Below, in pieces: positions 33,646 to 41,827 of a stretch of 64,000 nt of DNA. Location: positions 1-64,000 of the forward strand of contig JBCBUC010000003.1 in the NCBI GenBank assembly GCA_039818345.1, given 5' to 3'. The DNA comes from Parvularcula sp039818345. GTDB lineage: Bacteria > Pseudomonadota > Alphaproteobacteria > Caulobacterales > Parvularculaceae. The position numbers and the translations under genes are program-made. The stretch's first letter is position 1. Each line of letters starts with the position of its first letter. The notes beneath the pieces are model-generated. The model was not told the origin of the DNA and did no database searches. It saw only the letters and a program-made list of their open reading frames with translations.

Positions 33646-35223
33646 ATGGATCTTGCCTATATGACCGATCGATTTCTTCCCCGTAGGGCCCTGCTGTCCG
33701 TTTCCGATAAAAGTGGCCTCGTAGGCTTCGCGCAGTCCTTGGCGGATCACGGCATCGAACTTCTCTCGACGGGAGGAACAGCGAAGGCCTTGCGTGAAGC
33801 AGGATTGTCCGTCCGGGACGTCTCGGATGTCACGGGCTTTCCCGAGATTATGGATGGCCGTGTTAAGACACTTCACCCTTCTGTGCACGGCGGATTACTT
33901 GCTCGGGAAGATATTGATGCAGCAGCCATGGACGAGCACGCAATCGCGCCAATCGATCTTTTGGTGGTGAACCTCTACCCCTTTGAAGACAGCGTTGCCT
34001 CTGGTGCTGACGAAGCGGGCCTTGTCGAAACGATCGATATTGGCGGCCCGGCGATGATCAGAGCGGCGGCCAAAAACTTCGACCGTGTTACCGTGATCAC
34101 CGACCCCGAAGACTATGCGCCATTGCTTGATCAACTTGCCCAAGGCGGCACAAGCAAAGAGTTTCGCAAACAGCAATCGAGCATCGCCTACGGACGAACC
34201 GCACAATACGACCTTTTGATCAGCCAAATCCTCGACAATCAAAAAACGCCTGCACGGCGCACCGGCGTGGTGGGTCAACTGGTAGCGCCCTTGCGCTATG
34301 GAGAGAACCCGCATCAGGCGAGTGCTGTCTATCGAACCGCTGAGAACCGCTCAGGCGCCCTTTCGGCGAAGCAAATTCAGGGCAAAGAGCTAAGCTACAA
34401 CAACCTCAACGACACCGACGCTGCGGTGGAACTTGCCGCGGAGTTTCGCGATCAGCCAGGGATCGTGATCGTCAAGCACGCCAATCCTTGCGGTGTCGCA
34501 ATCGGGTCATCCATCGCGGATGCCTATCAATCCGCCCTGCGGTGCGATCCCGTATCAGCTTTTGGCGGCATCATCGCCGCGACCCAAACGATTGATGCCG
34601 AAGCGGCGGAGGAGATGACAAAGATCTTCACCGAAGTGGTGATCGCCCCGGCTGTTGATGACGCAGCACGCGAGATTTTCGCGGCAAAAAAGAACCTCCG
34701 TCTGATGATCGTCGGTGAGCTGCCTGATACAACGCAAGACCGCGCTGTTGTGCGGCCCATCGGGGGCGGGTTTTTGTTACAAGACTACGACACCCCAGTC
34801 CTGAGCGATTCTTTCGAAGTGGTGACCGAACGCCAACCTTCAGAGGAAGAGTTGATCGACCTCCGCTTCGCTTTCACCGTCGCCAAGCATGTGAAATCGA
34901 ACGCCATCGTTTACGCCAAAGATCGAGCCACCGTCGGCGTTGGCGCAGGACAGATGAGCCGCCTCGACTCGGCACGAATAGCAGTCAAAAAATCTAACGA
35001 CGCAGCTGCAGCAGAGGGACGAAAGACGCCGCTGGTGCACGGTTCAGTGGTTGCGTCGGATGCATTTTTTCCTTTTGCTGACGGGCTTTTAGCAGCAGCT
35101 GAAGCCGGTGCGACAGCGGTCATTCAACCCGGCGGCTCGATGCGCGATGATGAAGTGATTGCTGCTGCAAATGATGCAGGTTTGTCGATGGTGTTTACCA
35201 AGATGAGGCACTTCAGGCATTAG
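33646..35223 (+). CDS. purH: bifunctional AICAR formyltransferase / IMP cyclohydrolase
   Basis: A 525-residue enzyme catalysing the last two steps of purine synthesis. The N-terminal IMP cyclohydrolase half (~10-160) shows ALLSVSDKSGLVGFA, STGGTAKAL and GRVKTLHP. The C-terminal formyltransferase half (~165-525) shows LRYGENPHQASA, the catalytic Lys-His (VIVKHANPCGVA) and SDAFFPFADG near the end. A second in-frame ATG at 33661 is an equally possible start, since no strong ribosome-binding site distinguishes them. Confidence 0.96.
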   Translation: MDLAYMTDRFLPRRALLSVSDKSGLVGFAQSLADHGIELLSTGGTAKALREAGLSVRDVSDVTGFPEIMDGRVKTLHPSVHGGLLAREDIDAAAMDEHAIAPIDLLVVNLYPFEDSVASGADEAGLVETIDIGGPAMIRAAAKNFDRVTVITDPEDYAPLLDQLAQGGTSKEFRKQQSSIAYGRTAQYDLLISQILDNQKTPARRTGVVGQLVAPLRYGENPHQASAVYRTAENRSGALSAKQIQGKELSYNNLNDTDAAVELAAEFRDQPGIVIVKHANPCGVAIGSSIADAYQSALRCDPVSAFGGIIAATQTIDAEAAEEMTKIFTEVVIAPAVDDAAREIFAAKKNLRLMIVGELPDTTQDRAVVRPIGGGFLLQDYDTPVLSDSFEVVTERQPSEEELIDLRFAFTVAKHVKSNAIVYAKDRATVGVGAGQMSRLDSARIAVKKSNDAAAAEGRKTPLVHGSVVASDAFFPFADGLLAAAEAGATAVIQPGGSMRDDEVIAAANDAGLSMVFTKMRHFRH

Positions 35224-35256
35224 GCTGGCGTCAACGAGATTAGCGCGAGGAACGCC

Positions 35257-36681
35257 ATGGCTGAGCCATCAACAAACCGCGAGACCACTTTCCGCGAAAG
35301 CGTCGACATCATGTTCGACCGCGCAGCGGAGCACCTGGACATTTCCCCAGGCCTTAAACACAAGATCAAAGTCTGCAACTCAACGTATACGGTGCGTTTC
35401 GGTGTCCGTCTGCGTGGAGAAATGCAGACCTTTGTCGGCTACCGCGCTGTCCACTCTGAGCACATGGAGCCTGTGAAAGGCGGCATTCGCTATGCAATGT
35501 CGGTCAACCAGGACGAGGTCGAGGCCCTTGCGGCGCTGATGACTTACAAATGCGCCTTGGTTTCGGTACCTTTTGGCGGATCAAAGGGCGGTCTTTGCAT
35601 CAATCCGCGGGATTGGGACGAGGAAGAGCTCGAGCGGATCACCCGCCGTTTTACTTACGAGCTGGCCAAGCGCGACCTCATCCATCCCTCGCAAAACGTC
35701 CCCGCCCCTGACATGGGCACCGGCGAGAGGGAGATGGCATGGATGGCAGACGCCTATAACCGCCTTCACCCCACCGATATCGACGCCAAGGCTTGCGTCA
35801 CCGGTAAACCGCTTCATGCAGGCGGTATCGCCGGCCGGGTCGAAGCCACGGGCCGCGGTGTTCAGTACGCGACGCGTGAGTTCTTCCGCTACGACGATGA
35901 TGTCAAAGAAGCGGGCCTTGAACCTGGCCTTGAGGGCAAGCGCGCGGTCGTCCAAGGCCTCGGTAATGTAGGCTATCACGCGGCAAAGTTCCTATCCGAA
36001 GAGGACGGAGTGAAAATTGTCGCCATTGGTGAACGCGATGGCGCCGTCATTGATCCGCGTGGGATCAATGTCGAGCAATTGAAAGCCCATCTTGTTGAAA
36101 CCGGCGGCGTGGCGGGCTATCCTGAAGGAACCATCATCACCGATGCCGCCCAGGCCTTGGTGGAGGATTGCGACATCCTCATTCCTGCAGCCATTGAGGG
36201 ATCGATTTGGCGGGGTAACGCCGAGGATATCAAGGCGAAGTTGATTGTCGAAGCCGCCAATGGCCCGGTCACGGCGGGTGCTGACGAAATCCTCAGGGAC
36301 CGCGGTGTCACCATTATCCCGGATATGTACGCCAATGCGGGCGGTGTGACGGTCTCTTATTTTGAGTGGGTGAAGAACCTCAACCACATCCGCTTTGGTC
36401 GTATGCAGCGTCGCGAAGAAGAAAAGAACAAGATGATGCTGCTCCAAGAACTCGAGCGCATGTCTGGCGAACGCTTTGACCCGACCTTCATCGAACGCTT
36501 TGGTAAGGGTGCAGATGAACTCGATCTTGTTCGCTCGGGCCTCGATGACACCATGAGCGTGTCTTACGGAAAAATGCGGGAAGCGTGGCGCAGCGATAAC
36601 GGGATCAATGACCTGCGGGTTGCCGCCTATTTCTGTGCGCTGAAGGACATTGCTGCAAGCTATCGCAGCCTTGGCCTGTAG
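35257..36681 (+). CDS. Glu/Leu/Phe/Val-family dehydrogenase (glutamate dehydrogenase)
   Basis: A 474-residue enzyme. The substrate domain has the catalytic lysine in PFGGSKGGL and the upstream MTYKCALV helix. The Rossmann domain has the NAD(P) motif VQGLGNVGYHAAKFL. The C-terminal segment has the conserved NAGGVTVSYFEWVKNLNH. It interconverts glutamate and 2-oxoglutarate with ammonia. The size and the extra C-terminal helices suit the hexameric bacterial/mammalian-like class. Cofactor preference was not determined. Confidence 0.93.
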   Translation: MAEPSTNRETTFRESVDIMFDRAAEHLDISPGLKHKIKVCNSTYTVRFGVRLRGEMQTFVGYRAVHSEHMEPVKGGIRYAMSVNQDEVEALAALMTYKCALVSVPFGGSKGGLCINPRDWDEEELERITRRFTYELAKRDLIHPSQNVPAPDMGTGEREMAWMADAYNRLHPTDIDAKACVTGKPLHAGGIAGRVEATGRGVQYATREFFRYDDDVKEAGLEPGLEGKRAVVQGLGNVGYHAAKFLSEEDGVKIVAIGERDGAVIDPRGINVEQLKAHLVETGGVAGYPEGTIITDAAQALVEDCDILIPAAIEGSIWRGNAEDIKAKLIVEAANGPVTAGADEILRDRGVTIIPDMYANAGGVTVSYFEWVKNLNHIRFGRMQRREEEKNKMMLLQELERMSGERFDPTFIERFGKGADELDLVRSGLDDTMSVSYGKMREAWRSDNGINDLRVAAYFCALKDIAASYRSLGL

Positions 36682-36684
36682 CCG

Positions 36685-37299
36685 CTAACAATTGAGCGAT
36701 GCCTCGAGCACACCGAGGCGTCGCTTGAACAAAACGGGTGGCACCTCGACAGTCTCCCCATTTTCGAACGTGATGGCCGGCAGCTCGATGGTGAGGCTCT
36801 CCGGCGCATCCACTGCGGAATCGAAAACCGCGTCGATTGAAAGCGCCGCCCAGGGCTCTTTTCGAAACTCTCGGCGATAGTAAAAAGCGCGCCTGTTCAA
36901 TATCTCGGGCTGGTAGAACAGCGCAGCATCGACGGCTTCATCATTGTTGCGACCATCTGTAAGAAGAACGTCGCCAACAACGCCCTGGTCGGTCGAAAAC
37001 CGCGCGGTTGATGACGCCAGCGTGATTGGCCGCTGTGCGTAGATATAGGCTTCGAAATTATGCGGGGAGCCCGCATAGAGAACGGTTTCAACGCGGACCC
37101 CGGGCTCAGGCTCAAAAATACCGAGATTGGGTGACCCGAACCCATAACAAGCTGGCGAAATCGTCGCCTCCGCAGACTTCGCTGTGCCCTCAACCCCATC
37201 CATCGTTGCGATGTAGACGGGCACCGGCACGGTGACACAGGATGCAAGCAGGATCGTGATCGCGCCGAGAGACACGCGTTGGACAAAGCGGGTGTTCAC
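36685..37299 (-). CDS. putative lipoprotein of unknown function
   Basis: A protein of about 204 residues. It has a short basic N-terminus and a hydrophobic segment ending in LLASC, so it is a probable lipoprotein. The mature part is beta-rich with no domain I recognise (for example NFEAYIYAQRPITLASSTARF, PWAALSIDAVFDSAVD and ITFENGETVEVPPVLFKR). The GTG at 37299 follows GGGGAGAG, whereas the ATG at 37314 would remove that site; both give a lipobox. It is convergent with the glutamate dehydrogenase (three bases apart) and divergent from the AEC transporter. Confidence 0.6.
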   Translation of the reverse strand: MNTRFVQRVSLGAITILLASCVTVPVPVYIATMDGVEGTAKSAEATISPACYGFGSPNLGIFEPEPGVRVETVLYAGSPHNFEAYIYAQRPITLASSTARFSTDQGVVGDVLLTDGRNNDEAVDAALFYQPEILNRRAFYYRREFRKEPWAALSIDAVFDSAVDAPESLTIELPAITFENGETVEVPPVLFKRRLGVLEASLNC

Positions 37300-37348
37300 T
37301 GTAGCTCTCCCCATCACACCCGAGAATGAGGCCACGGAAGGTTGCTCC

Positions 37349-38272
37349 ATGCAAGGCATTGCCAACGGTTTGATACCCATTGCCACAGTGATCGCATTGG
37401 GATGGGTCCTGCGCCGCAGCGACCTCGTTCCAACCGCGCTCTGGGCCGGGATCAACAAGATCGGCTATGTCGCGCTCCTGCCTGCACTCCTTTACAAGAC
37501 CATCGCGGAAGCTCAGCTCGAAGGCCTCGAAGCAGGTTCGTTTCTGATCGCGGCCACGCTTGGCTTTTTGATCATGGCGGCGATCGCGGTGATCTTAAAA
37601 CCCCTCTTGCGGACTGACGGCCCAAGCTTCACCAGCGTTTTCCAAGGCGGCATCAGATGGAACGGCTTTATCGTTCTGGCCCTGGCTCAATCGGCACTCT
37701 CGCCGCAAGCCGCGACACTGACCGCCATTGTCTTTGCACCGACTGTCCCATTGATCAACGTCCTCTGCGTTGCCGCTCTTTCCGTATGGGGATCGCATGA
37801 AGGATCCGTGAGCCTGCAACGGGTCGGGTTCAGGATTATCACCAACCCGCTCATCATCGGGTGCGCAGTGGGCGTGCTGGCGACCATCGTCCCGGTCTTG
37901 CGACAGCCAATGTTGCTTGAGACCGCTGACCTCATTGGCCGGGCGGCTCTTCCGCTCATTCTTTTAAGCGTTGGCGCAGGGCTTAATTTCTCCGCTATTG
38001 GAGAAGGACCACGCCTTCTGGCCTTGGCTATTGGCCTGAAGCTTATCGTGGCGCCCGCAACCTTCATCGTTCTTGGCAAGCTGCTTGGTGCTTCGCCCGA
38101 CATCATTGTGTTACTGGCAGCCATTGGTGCAGCCCCAGGAGCAGCATCGAGCTATGTGCTCGCCAAAGAGTTGGGCGGCAACGCAGAGCTCACGGCTGGC
38201 CATGTCACCGCAACCACACTGCTGGCTTTCATCAGCATACCGCTTTGGATCGCAGTGGCTCGAGCCCTTTAG
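37349..38272 (+). CDS. AEC-family (auxin efflux carrier-like) transporter
   Basis: A 307-residue membrane protein with about ten hydrophobic helices in two inverted halves, for example MQGIANGLIPIATVIALGWV, LLPALLYKTIAE and PLILLSVGAGLNF (typical of the second half). The family transports organic anions such as malate or malonate; the substrate is unknown. The ATG at 37349 follows GGAAGG, while an upstream frame reaching 37232 would overlap the divergent lipoprotein gene. Its TAG stop interlocks with the convergent CTERM gene in TTAG (38269-38272). Confidence 0.85.
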   Translation: MQGIANGLIPIATVIALGWVLRRSDLVPTALWAGINKIGYVALLPALLYKTIAEAQLEGLEAGSFLIAATLGFLIMAAIAVILKPLLRTDGPSFTSVFQGGIRWNGFIVLALAQSALSPQAATLTAIVFAPTVPLINVLCVAALSVWGSHEGSVSLQRVGFRIITNPLIIGCAVGVLATIVPVLRQPMLLETADLIGRAALPLILLSVGAGLNFSAIGEGPRLLALAIGLKLIVAPATFIVLGKLLGASPDIIVLLAAIGAAPGAASSYVLAKELGGNAELTAGHVTATTLLAFISIPLWIAVARAL

Positions 38273-39162
38273 CTCCTTTTACGCCGCACCCCGAGGAGGG
38301 CCGCGCCAGCGCCCATCAGCCAAATCGCGCCTGGAACGGGAATAGGGTCTCCGCCAGCATTGGCGGCTGCTAGGGCAATGTAGTCACCGCCCCCTTGCCC
38401 GCTGACTTCAAAGGTTGGATCGTCCATCACCTGGAGTGTCAAGGGATCAACCACATCCACCGCCACCAACTCCGCCGTGCCAACAAAATCCACGATTTCG
38501 CCGAACGTGCTGAACACGGACATGCCGAAGGTGAAATCAAACGCCAGACCCGACTGGTAAGCCAGATAGACAACAAGCTGAGTATCAATCACACGTTCGT
38601 CAAATGTGTTCGCTGTGATCGATAGGTCGATGTCCGATGGCGTCGGGCCACTCAAGCCATAGCTGATTTCGTTCGCAGCCGGTGTGCCGCCGATGAACGT
38701 ACTGGCGATAGCCGCTGACCCCGCCGCGGGGAGCGGACTGCTGCGCGCATCAAGACCGAAGAGTGAACCGGGCAAGGCAGCATCGAGCGCCGACACCGAG
38801 GTCGTCATGTCGATATCGATCGCGCCTCCACCGAAGAACGTTCCATCGAGATCGAACACAAACTGCATCACGCCCGTGCCACCACCGGCGCCGGATGCGG
38901 TGATCTCATCCGTGAACGACGCGGCGCTAAAATACCCACCAGCCGCTGTCGTTCCGACAGTGCCAATATCAGCGCGCGCGGCGCCAAACTCGTCTGAAGA
39001 AAACGAGTCAGAAACGGTGACAAAAAAGTCCGGACCGAGTGACTGATCTGACGGTGCCTCCGCACCTATCACCTCAACAGATGTCATTGGAGCAGCTGAA
39101 GCGCTTACGATTCCAGTAACCATAAGGGCCGAACCCGCGGCGAAGATTTGAACCAATCCCAT
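38269..39162 (-). CDS. exported protein with VPLPA/PEP-CTERM-type sorting signal
   Basis: A 297-residue protein with a cleavable signal peptide (LVQIFAAGSALMVTG... ASA). The body is a large Gly/Ala/Asp-rich beta region with a GGxF repeat-like character. The C-terminal tail IPVPGAIWLMGAGAALLGVRRKRS has the sorting plan: a V-P-x-P-A/G motif, a hydrophobic helix and a basic end. Such tails are recognised by an exosortase and cleaved for surface display. No exosortase is present in this window. Function of the body is unknown. Confidence 0.8.
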   Translation of the reverse strand: MGLVQIFAAGSALMVTGIVSASAAPMTSVEVIGAEAPSDQSLGPDFFVTVSDSFSSDEFGAARADIGTVGTTAAGGYFSAASFTDEITASGAGGGTGVMQFVFDLDGTFFGGGAIDIDMTTSVSALDAALPGSLFGLDARSSPLPAAGSAAIASTFIGGTPAANEISYGLSGPTPSDIDLSITANTFDERVIDTQLVVYLAYQSGLAFDFTFGMSVFSTFGEIVDFVGTAELVAVDVVDPLTLQVMDDPTFEVSGQGGGDYIALAAANAGGDPIPVPGAIWLMGAGAALLGVRRKRS

Positions 39163-39274
39163 GTGATCCCCTCCAGTCCTATGGCGAAAGCATAGATGAT
39201 TCAGAGCTTTCGATAAAATAGTCTTTGCAGATCAAATTCGCTCAGCTGATCAATCTGCTTTGCCCCACGCGCCG

Positions 39275-40249
39275 CTACGGTTGAAGCTCTTCAACGCTTT
39301 TGAACTGCTCACCTGTCTCATCGAGTTCGAAACGGTACTTGGTCCGACAGAAGTCACACGTCACTTCGATGGCACCATCTTCGATCATGTCTTCAATGTC
39401 TGCGCGCGTGTATTGGCCGAGCACGGAAGCAATCTTCTCGCGATTGCATGTACAGGCAAAGTGGACTGTGGACGGATCAAAAACGCGCACGCCATCCTCA
39501 TGATAGAGCCGGTAGAGAATTTGATGGGGTGAAACCGTCGGGTCGAGAAGCTCATCCGGCTTGATCGTTTCAAGCAGGATCGCTGCGCGGTTCCAGGCAT
39601 CTTGATCGTCATCGGCGAGGATCACCTCCTCACCCCGCTCCCGTGAGCCACCTTCGGCGGCCATGAACTGCGCCATAATCCCGCCGGCTCTCCAGGTCTC
39701 TCGGCCGTGCTCGTCCGTGATTTGACCAACGGCGAGCTCGATCGCCGTTGGGATTTGCTCGGATTGGGCGAAGTAATTCACCGTGGCTTTGCCAAGGGTA
39801 GCGCCATCAAGCGGCACAATGCCCTGATACCGCTCCATTTCTGCACCCTGATCAATGGTCATGACCATGTGCCCTTTGCGCAGAAGGAAATGAAGTTCAG
39901 GGCCGAGCGCCTTCCCCACCCTCTCCGTCGCCCCTTCTTTGATGGTCGCCGTTGCGCGCAACCCGCCGCCGACGGTGTAATCCGCCACCACCATCGAAAC
40001 GGGGCCGTCGCCCTGCAGCTGCATGATCAACTTGCCGTCAAACTTGAGCGCTGCGCCGAGCAGGGCAACGAGCGCCGCGGTCTCGCCGACCAGCTGCTTT
40101 AACGGCATGGGGAAGTCATGGCGCGATAAGAGGTCGTCGACTGCCGACCCAAGGCGCACCATGCGGCCGCGCACCGCCGTCTCCCCCACCTGGAAGGGGA
40201 GCACCATATCATCATGGGGCATGCCGATTGTTGGCCCGTCAGCTGACAT
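39275..40249 (-). CDS. hslO: redox-regulated chaperone Hsp33
   Basis: A 324-residue protein with the Hsp33 fold and the C-terminal zinc switch: CTC (HFACTCNREKIASVLGQ) and, about 30 residues later, CDFC (VTCDFCRTKYRF). Oxidation of these cysteines releases zinc and activates the holdase. The glutamine/proline at the end (FKSVEELQP) is normal. It lies four bases downstream of the ABC-2 permease gene and is probably cotranscribed. Confidence 0.94.
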   Translation of the reverse strand: MSADGPTIGMPHDDMVLPFQVGETAVRGRMVRLGSAVDDLLSRHDFPMPLKQLVGETAALVALLGAALKFDGKLIMQLQGDGPVSMVVADYTVGGGLRATATIKEGATERVGKALGPELHFLLRKGHMVMTIDQGAEMERYQGIVPLDGATLGKATVNYFAQSEQIPTAIELAVGQITDEHGRETWRAGGIMAQFMAAEGGSRERGEEVILADDDQDAWNRAAILLETIKPDELLDPTVSPHQILYRLYHEDGVRVFDPSTVHFACTCNREKIASVLGQYTRADIEDMIEDGAIEVTCDFCRTKYRFELDETGEQFKSVEELQP

Positions 40250-40253
40250 AAAA

Positions 40254-41117
40254 CTACGCTTTCAATTTGTACCCGCTCTTGAAGAGGCGATAGGTGATGC
40301 CGACCACCAGCGCTGACAAGGCCAAAGATATAACGGCGCCGCGCAAAACGGGCGCATCGCTCACCCCGATAAAGCCAAAGCGGAACCCATCGATCAGATA
40401 AAAGAGGGGATTGAAGGACGACATGTCGGCCACCCATTCGGGCATGCCGGGCCTTTTGACCGAGTAAAAGGTCCCGGATAAAAACGTCAGCGGTGTGATC
40501 ACAAAATTGGTGATGAGCGCCAATTGGTCAAATTTTTCAGCCCACATCCCCGCAATCGCACCGATCGCACCAAGAAGAATGGACGCTGTCACGGAGAAAA
40601 AGAGGATCGCGGGCACCGAGTACAACGAGAATGGCCCGCCCGTGGCAAGCATATAAGCCGCGATGGTCACGAGGGTGACAAAACCGACCATCAATCCTCG
40701 TGTGGCGGCGCCGCCAACGAAGGCAATCGTGAGCTCAACCGCAGATAAGGGCGGCATCAGAACGTCGATCACCGACCCTTGGACCTTGCCGATGATCAGC
40801 GACGACGAGGAATTTTGGAAACTGTTGCTGAGGACCGACATCATGATGAGACCGGGCGGCAAGAAGGCGGCAAACGGGATCAACTGCCCCTCCATCATCG
40901 CCGCACGATCGGCGCCTGAAAAAGCGACCAAAAAAACCGTGAGATAGAGCATGGTGGTGATGATCGGCGCAAAGACCGTCTGCGCCGCGACCTTCATATA
41001 GCGCTGCACTTCTTTGCGGTAGAGCGTCCAAAGACCGAGCCAATTCATGCGCCCAAAGCGGCGCTCACCGAAAGCGTGGGCGTCCACCGTCGATTGCTCT
41101 GTCGTATCTAGCGCCAT
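40254..41117 (-). CDS. ABC-2 type transporter permease
   Basis: A 287-residue integral membrane protein with six hydrophobic segments and the ABC-2 signature region (MPPLSAVELTIAFVGGAATRG then LNLLFY-type SFNPLFYLIDGFRFG). It would export a lipid, polysaccharide or drug with a partner ATPase. No ABC ATPase gene lies next to it, so the partner is encoded elsewhere. It precedes hslO by four bases and is divergent from gcrA. Confidence 0.85.
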   Translation of the reverse strand: MALDTTEQSTVDAHAFGERRFGRMNWLGLWTLYRKEVQRYMKVAAQTVFAPIITTMLYLTVFLVAFSGADRAAMMEGQLIPFAAFLPPGLIMMSVLSNSFQNSSSSLIIGKVQGSVIDVLMPPLSAVELTIAFVGGAATRGLMVGFVTLVTIAAYMLATGGPFSLYSVPAILFFSVTASILLGAIGAIAGMWAEKFDQLALITNFVITPLTFLSGTFYSVKRPGMPEWVADMSSFNPLFYLIDGFRFGFIGVSDAPVLRGAVISLALSALVVGITYRLFKSGYKLKA

Positions 41118-41341
41118 GACCCGCGCCTCCTTGTTGAATTCCTTTGCTTTAGCCCGGGTTCGCCCGTTCCGGCAGCCTCACATGTGGAGAAAATGGAGAC
41201 CCCCAATATCTGGACCTTAATAACTTGGTGACGACTTATCTTGTGCTCCGCTATTTCCTGCGTCACTATATGTTGGGTCGACGGCAACAGGTTATCAACA
41301 TCTGGGGCCTCGCTCAGCGACCGAAGACCAGGAGGATCTCG
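41118..41341. other. divergent intergenic region upstream of gcrA
   Basis: This 224-base gap separates the ABC permease from gcrA and must hold both promoters. I found no clear sigma-70 box, no CtrA-type TTAA-N7-TTAA site and no strong inverted repeat. Chance frames through this region are not supported. Confidence 0.4.
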
Positions 41342-41827
41342 ATGGCTTGGACGGATGATCGTGTCGAGGAGCTGAAAAAGCTCTGGGCTGAAGGGCACTC
41401 AGCCAGTCAAATCGCAGCCAAGATGGGCGGCGTCACTCGAAATGCCGTGATTGGCAAAGTGCATAGGCTTGGCCTGTCAGGGCGAGCGGCACCAGCGAAA
41501 CCCAAAACAGTGACAACGGAGCCGCGGATCAGCGCAGCCAGTGCACCGCAACGGCAGCCCTTACGCACCGTGTTGCGTGACCTTCCTCCGATCACAGATT
41601 TTGGTCACAACAAACTGACCGTGAGCTCGATCGGCAGTGATCAATGCAAATGGCCGATCGGTGATCCGGCCTCTGAGGACTTCCACTTTTGCGGGCAGCC
41701 CTGCGTCAATGGAAAACCTTATTGCGCTTATCACGTTCAACTGGCCTTCCAACCATCGAGCACCAAACGCGATCGCACGCGCCGCGAAGCGCCTTCGCTA
41801 CCCCGTCCTATCCGCGCCGTCAGTTAG
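41342..41827 (+). CDS. gcrA: GcrA cell-cycle regulator
   Basis: A 161-residue GcrA-family protein. The N-terminal helix-turn-helix DNA-binding domain starts WTDDRVEELKKLWAEGHSAS and includes ITRNAVIGKVHRLGLSGRA-type sequence. The basic linker is Pro/Gln/Ala-rich. The C-terminal sigma70-interacting domain contains the CKWPIGDP and FCG...C...CAYH cysteine-rich motifs. GcrA binds methylated GANTC sites and RNA polymerase to activate cell-cycle genes. The ATG follows AGGAGGATCTCG; a longer upstream frame is not needed. The stop interlocks with the convergent acylase gene in TTAG (41824-41827). Confidence 0.95.
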   Translation: MAWTDDRVEELKKLWAEGHSASQIAAKMGGVTRNAVIGKVHRLGLSGRAAPAKPKTVTTEPRISAASAPQRQPLRTVLRDLPPITDFGHNKLTVSSIGSDQCKWPIGDPASEDFHFCGQPCVNGKPYCAYHVQLAFQPSSTKRDRTRREAPSLPRPIRAVS

